64,000 nucleotides of DNA, from positions 49,578 through 113,577 of the forward strand of contig JAHCJY010000007.1 of assembly GCA_026126065.1 (NCBI GenBank), given 5' to 3'. Below, in pieces: positions 61,373 through 64,000 of the stretch (position 1 is its first letter; the number at the start of each line of letters is the position of its first letter). The position numbers were made by a program, and so were the translations under genes. The DNA is from Bauldia sp. GTDB taxonomy: Bacteria; Pseudomonadota; Alphaproteobacteria; Rhizobiales; Kaistiaceae. The notes under the pieces are model-generated. The model was not told where the DNA came from. It saw nothing but the letters and a program-made list of their open reading frames with translations, and did no database searches.

Positions 61373-62269
61373 GTGTGTGGCATCGTCGGATTGTTTCTGA
61401 AGAACGAAAAGCTCGAGCCGGATCTGGGCAGGCACCTGTCCCGAATGCTCGCAAGCATGTCCGCCCGCGGCCCTGACAGCGCCGGCATTGCCATCTACGG
61501 CGCCGGCTCCGTCGAGCGGATCAAGCTGACGCTCCGCATTACCGACGCGTCGTCAGATGGCGACCTCGCCACCGGCCTCGAGGCGGAACTGGGCGCGCCC
61601 GTCGATCTCGTCCGCCGCTCCAACCACGTCGTTCTCGGTATTCCCGGCGATCGCCAGTCCGAGGCGCTCGCGTGGCTGCACCAGCACTACGCCGGCGTAC
61701 ATCTTGTCAGCGCCGGCTCACGGATGGAGATCTACAAGGAGGTCGGCCGGCCGGAGCAGGTGGCGGGACAGTTCAAGCTGTCGGAGATGCGCGGCACGCA
61801 CGGCATCGGCCACACACGGATGGCGACCGAGTCGGCGGTGACGACCGACGGCGCTCATCCGTTCTCGACGGGTGCGGATCAGTGCCTGGTCCACAACGGC
61901 TCGCTCTCGAACCACAACGCGGTCCGGCGCAACCTGAAGCGCGAAGGCCTCGTGTTCGAGACGGAGAACGACTCCGAGGTTGCCGCGGGCTACCTCACCT
62001 GGCGGATGCGCGGCGGGGACAGCCTCCGCGAGGCGTTGACCTCCAGCATCGATGCGCTCGACGGCTTCTTCACCTTCGTGGTCGGCACCCGCGACGGCTT
62101 CGCGGTCCTCCGCGATCCGATCGCCTGCAAGCCTGCCGTGATGGCGGAGTCCGACGACTATGTGGCGTTCGGCTCCGAGTTCCGGGCGCTCGCCGTGCTG
62201 CCGGGCATCGAGGACGCACGGGTCTTCGAGCCCGAGCCGGCGACCGTCTACGCCTGGGAACGCCGCTAG
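61373..62269 (+). CDS. mgsA: class II glutamine amidotransferase subunit (MgsA/GlxB-like)
   Basis: 298 residues. The GTG at 61373 is chosen because class II amidotransferases need Cys as the residue after the initiator: V-C-G-I-V-G-L-F. AGGGAG lies 6 bases upstream. GTHGIGHTRMATESAVTTDGAHPFS and VHNGSLSNHNAVRRNL are the Ntn glutaminase motifs. It releases ammonia from glutamine for the FMN synthase subunit, as in N-methylglutamate synthase or GlxBCD. Directly joined to mgsB without a gap. Confidence 0.87.
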   Translation: MCGIVGLFLKNEKLEPDLGRHLSRMLASMSARGPDSAGIAIYGAGSVERIKLTLRITDASSDGDLATGLEAELGAPVDLVRRSNHVVLGIPGDRQSEALAWLHQHYAGVHLVSAGSRMEIYKEVGRPEQVAGQFKLSEMRGTHGIGHTRMATESAVTTDGAHPFSTGADQCLVHNGSLSNHNAVRRNLKREGLVFETENDSEVAAGYLTWRMRGGDSLREALTSSIDALDGFFTFVVGTRDGFAVLRDPIACKPAVMAESDDYVAFGSEFRALAVLPGIEDARVFEPEPATVYAWERR

Positions 62270-62956
62270 ATGCCCTCGTTCGATCTCGAGCAGCAGACCG
62301 TCCGCGAACTCAATCAGGCCCTGCACGGCGCCGCGCCCGACAGCAACGACACGCTGTGGGAGGTCGCCAATTCCGACGGCAAGCACGCGATCGCTGCCGG
62401 CGCGGATGCGGCGGTCGAAATCGATATCAGGGGCCATGTCGGCTACTACTGCGCCGGCATGAACAAGCGGGCCTCGGTCCGAATCCACGGCAATGCCGGC
62501 ACGGGCGTGGCGGAGAACATGATGTCCGGCGTCGTCCATGTGATGGGCGATGTCAGCCAGTCGGCCGGCGCGACCGGCCATGGCGGCCTCCTGATCGTCG
62601 AGGGCGATGCCGCCGCCCGGTGCGGCATCTCGATGAAGGGCATCGACATCGTGGTGAAGGGCTCGATCGGCGCGATGAGCGCCTTCATGGGCCAGGCCGG
62701 CAATCTGGTGGTGCTGGGCGACGCCGGGGACGCCCTGGGCGATTCCATCTACGAGGCGAAGATCTTCGTGCGCGGGCGCGTGAAGAGCCTGGGCGCCGAC
62801 TGCATCGAGAAGCCGATGGCGGAAGACGACCGGGCGCGACTGGCCGAACTGCTGAGCCGGGCCGGGATCGAGGACGCGCGGCCGGACGGGTTCCGCATGT
62901 ATGGCTCGGCGCGTCGCCTCTACCACTTCCACGTCGACAACATTGCTTCCTATTAG
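62270..62956 (+). CDS. mgsB: GXGXG (GltB C-terminal/FwdC-like) subunit (MgsB/GlxC-like)
   Basis: 228 residues forming a right-handed beta-helix of GXGXG repeats: DIRGHVGYYCAGMNKRASVRIHGNAGTGVAENM, GVVHVMGDVSQSAGATGHGG, IVVKGSIGAMSAFMGQAGNLVVLGDAGD. This corresponds to the C-terminal domain of glutamate synthase as a separate protein. The ATG follows the mgsA stop immediately, and mgsC begins 10 bases after its stop. Confidence 0.88.
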   Translation: MPSFDLEQQTVRELNQALHGAAPDSNDTLWEVANSDGKHAIAAGADAAVEIDIRGHVGYYCAGMNKRASVRIHGNAGTGVAENMMSGVVHVMGDVSQSAGATGHGGLLIVEGDAAARCGISMKGIDIVVKGSIGAMSAFMGQAGNLVVLGDAGDALGDSIYEAKIFVRGRVKSLGADCIEKPMAEDDRARLAELLSRAGIEDARPDGFRMYGSARRLYHFHVDNIASY

Positions 62957-62966
62957 CGGGCAGACG

Positions 62967-64000
62967 ATGGCATCCCAGGGCCCGACACGGACCGAACCGC
63001 GTTTCTCCGCGACGTTCGATCGCTACACGATCTCGGAAATCCAGCGCGCCGCGGCGACCGGCATCTACGACATCCGCGGCGGCGGCGCGAAGCGCAGGAT
63101 TCCGCACTTCGACGACCTCCTCTTCCTCGGTGCGTCGATGTCCCGCTACCCGCTGGAAGGGTATCGCGAGAAGTGCGGGACGGACGTCGTCCTCGGCAAC
63201 CGGTTCGCGAAGAAGCCGATCCACCTGAAGATCCCGGTGACCATTGCGGGCATGAGTTTCGGTGCGCTTTCAGGCCCGGCCAAGGAAGCGCTCGGCCGAG
63301 GCGCCAGCGCGGTCGGCACCAGCACGACTACCGGCGACGGTGGCATGACGGACGAGGAGCGCAGCAACTCGTCGGTGCTCGTCTACCAGTACCTTCCCTC
63401 GCGCTACGGGATGAATCCGGACGACCTCCGGCGGGCCGACGCGATCGAGATCGTGGTCGGTCAGGGCGCGAAGCCGGGCGGCGGCGGCATGCTGCTTGGC
63501 CAGAAAATCTCGAAGCGCGTCGCCGCCATGCGGACGCTGCCCGAAGGCATCGACCAGCGCTCGGCGTCGCGGCATCCCGACTGGACCGGCCCCGACGACC
63601 TCGAGATCAAGATCGAGGAACTGCGCGAGCTCACCGACTGGCAGGTGCCGATCTATGTGAAGGTCGGCGCGAGCCGCCCGTACTACGATACGGCGCTGGC
63701 GGTGAAGTCCGGCGCGGACGTGATCGTCATCGACGGCATGCAGGGCGGCACGGCCGCCTCGCAGGAAGTCTTCATCGAGAATGTCGGCATCCCGACGCTC
63801 GCCGCGATCCGCCCGGCCGTCCAGGCGCTCCAGGAACTCGGCATGCATCGCAAGGTGCAGCTGATCATATCCGGCGGTATCCGCAGCGGCGCAGACGTGG
63901 CGAAGGCGCTGGCGCTCGGCGCAGACGCCGTGGCGATCGGCACGGCCGCGCTGATCGCCCTCGGCGACAACAACCCGGCGCTCGAGAGCGAGTACAACAG
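62967..64000 (+). CDS. mgsC: FMN-dependent glutamate-synthase-like subunit (MgsC/GlxD-like), 3' end cut
   Basis: Open from the ATG at 62967 to the window end, 344 codons visible of roughly 440 expected. Segments PVTIAGMSFGALSGPAKEAL, TTTGDGGMTDEERS, IVVGQGAKPGGGGMLLG-Q, KVGASRPYYDTALAVKSGAD and DGMQGGTAASQEVF belong to the FMN-binding synthase barrel of glutamate synthase, including the G-G-G-G-M-L segment. With MgsA and MgsB it would make N-methylglutamate from methylamine and glutamate/oxoglutarate, or act in the GlxBCD role. The lack of a stop explains why it is easily overlooked. Confidence 0.88.
   Translation, partial: MASQGPTRTEPRFSATFDRYTISEIQRAAATGIYDIRGGGAKRRIPHFDDLLFLGASMSRYPLEGYREKCGTDVVLGNRFAKKPIHLKIPVTIAGMSFGALSGPAKEALGRGASAVGTSTTTGDGGMTDEERSNSSVLVYQYLPSRYGMNPDDLRRADAIEIVVGQGAKPGGGGMLLGQKISKRVAAMRTLPEGIDQRSASRHPDWTGPDDLEIKIEELRELTDWQVPIYVKVGASRPYYDTALAVKSGADVIVIDGMQGGTAASQEVFIENVGIPTLAAIRPAVQALQELGMHRKVQLIISGGIRSGADVAKALALGADAVAIGTAALIALGDNNPALESEYN

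Overview
This GC-rich window looks like a chromosomal segment of an alphaproteobacterium, probably Hyphomicrobiales-like. The signs are an infC/rpmI/rplT/pheST block, an NDUFA9-type SDR, a P4-type integrase at a tRNA gene, tandem Pho boxes of the alphaproteobacterial form, GlxA and XRE-cupin regulators, and glxBCD/mgsABC-type genes. The exact taxon cannot be read from the sequence. Almost every gene start was re-evaluated, and several differ from the longest open frame. Both window edges cut a gene.

Region 1 (1-20.7 kb) is mostly core genome. Two tandem paralogues of an unknown secreted protein come first. The minus-strand translation block follows: infC (ATT start), a small secreted protein, a glycolipid-binding-family protein, rpmI, rplT, pheS, pheT. 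Next come a plus-strand alpha/beta hydrolase, a PadR/membrane protein/PAF-acetylhydrolase-like operon with a clear PadR operator, an HPF-cold-shock fusion, an SDR, queG and a GST, and then uppP. A CotH/DUF4956/VTC polyphosphate-type cluster follows, preceded by four 7-bp Pho half-sites at exact 11-bp spacing. An NDUFA9-like SDR closes the region.

Region 2 (20,902-41,180) is a 20.3-kb genomic island in tRNA-Leu(CAG). The last 23 bp of the tRNA are repeated at the far end. Its integrase is frameshifted and truncated, so it is probably immobile. It carries a type I restriction operon (hsdR, hsdM, a half-length hsdS) that continues by 4-bp overlaps into an unknown protein and a HEPN-like protein, followed by a NucS-like nuclease with a possible EVE/PUA-like C-terminus and a broken serine recombinase. 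The second half is a peptide-type ABC transporter operon with four enzymes (DUF1028, M20 hydrolase, enolase-superfamily enzyme, isochorismatase-type hydrolase) and a divergent GntR regulator.

Region 3 (41.3-64 kb) is devoted to amines and amides. It holds eutBC, a heterotetrameric sarcosine-oxidase-type operon (soxBDAG) with a divergent GlxA regulator, and a ten-gene operon. That operon contains a urea/amide ABC transporter (urtABCDE-like), both subunits of a dimethylformamidase-like enzyme, a Rieske oxygenase homologue that has lost its metal ligands, and two small proteins. Divergent from it are an XRE-cupin regulator and a three-gene glutamate-synthase-like set (mgsABC/glxBCD). I infer that this region takes up N-methylated amides or urea-like compounds, hydrolyses them, and channels the methylamine and C1 units through N-methylglutamate/sarcosine chemistry. 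Three similar operator-like sites around the XRE gene tie the amide operon and the mgs genes together.

The most promising novelties are the HEPN-containing extension of the type I operon, the pseudo-Rieske protein inside the amidase operon, and the Pho-controlled CotH/DUF4956/VTC cluster.
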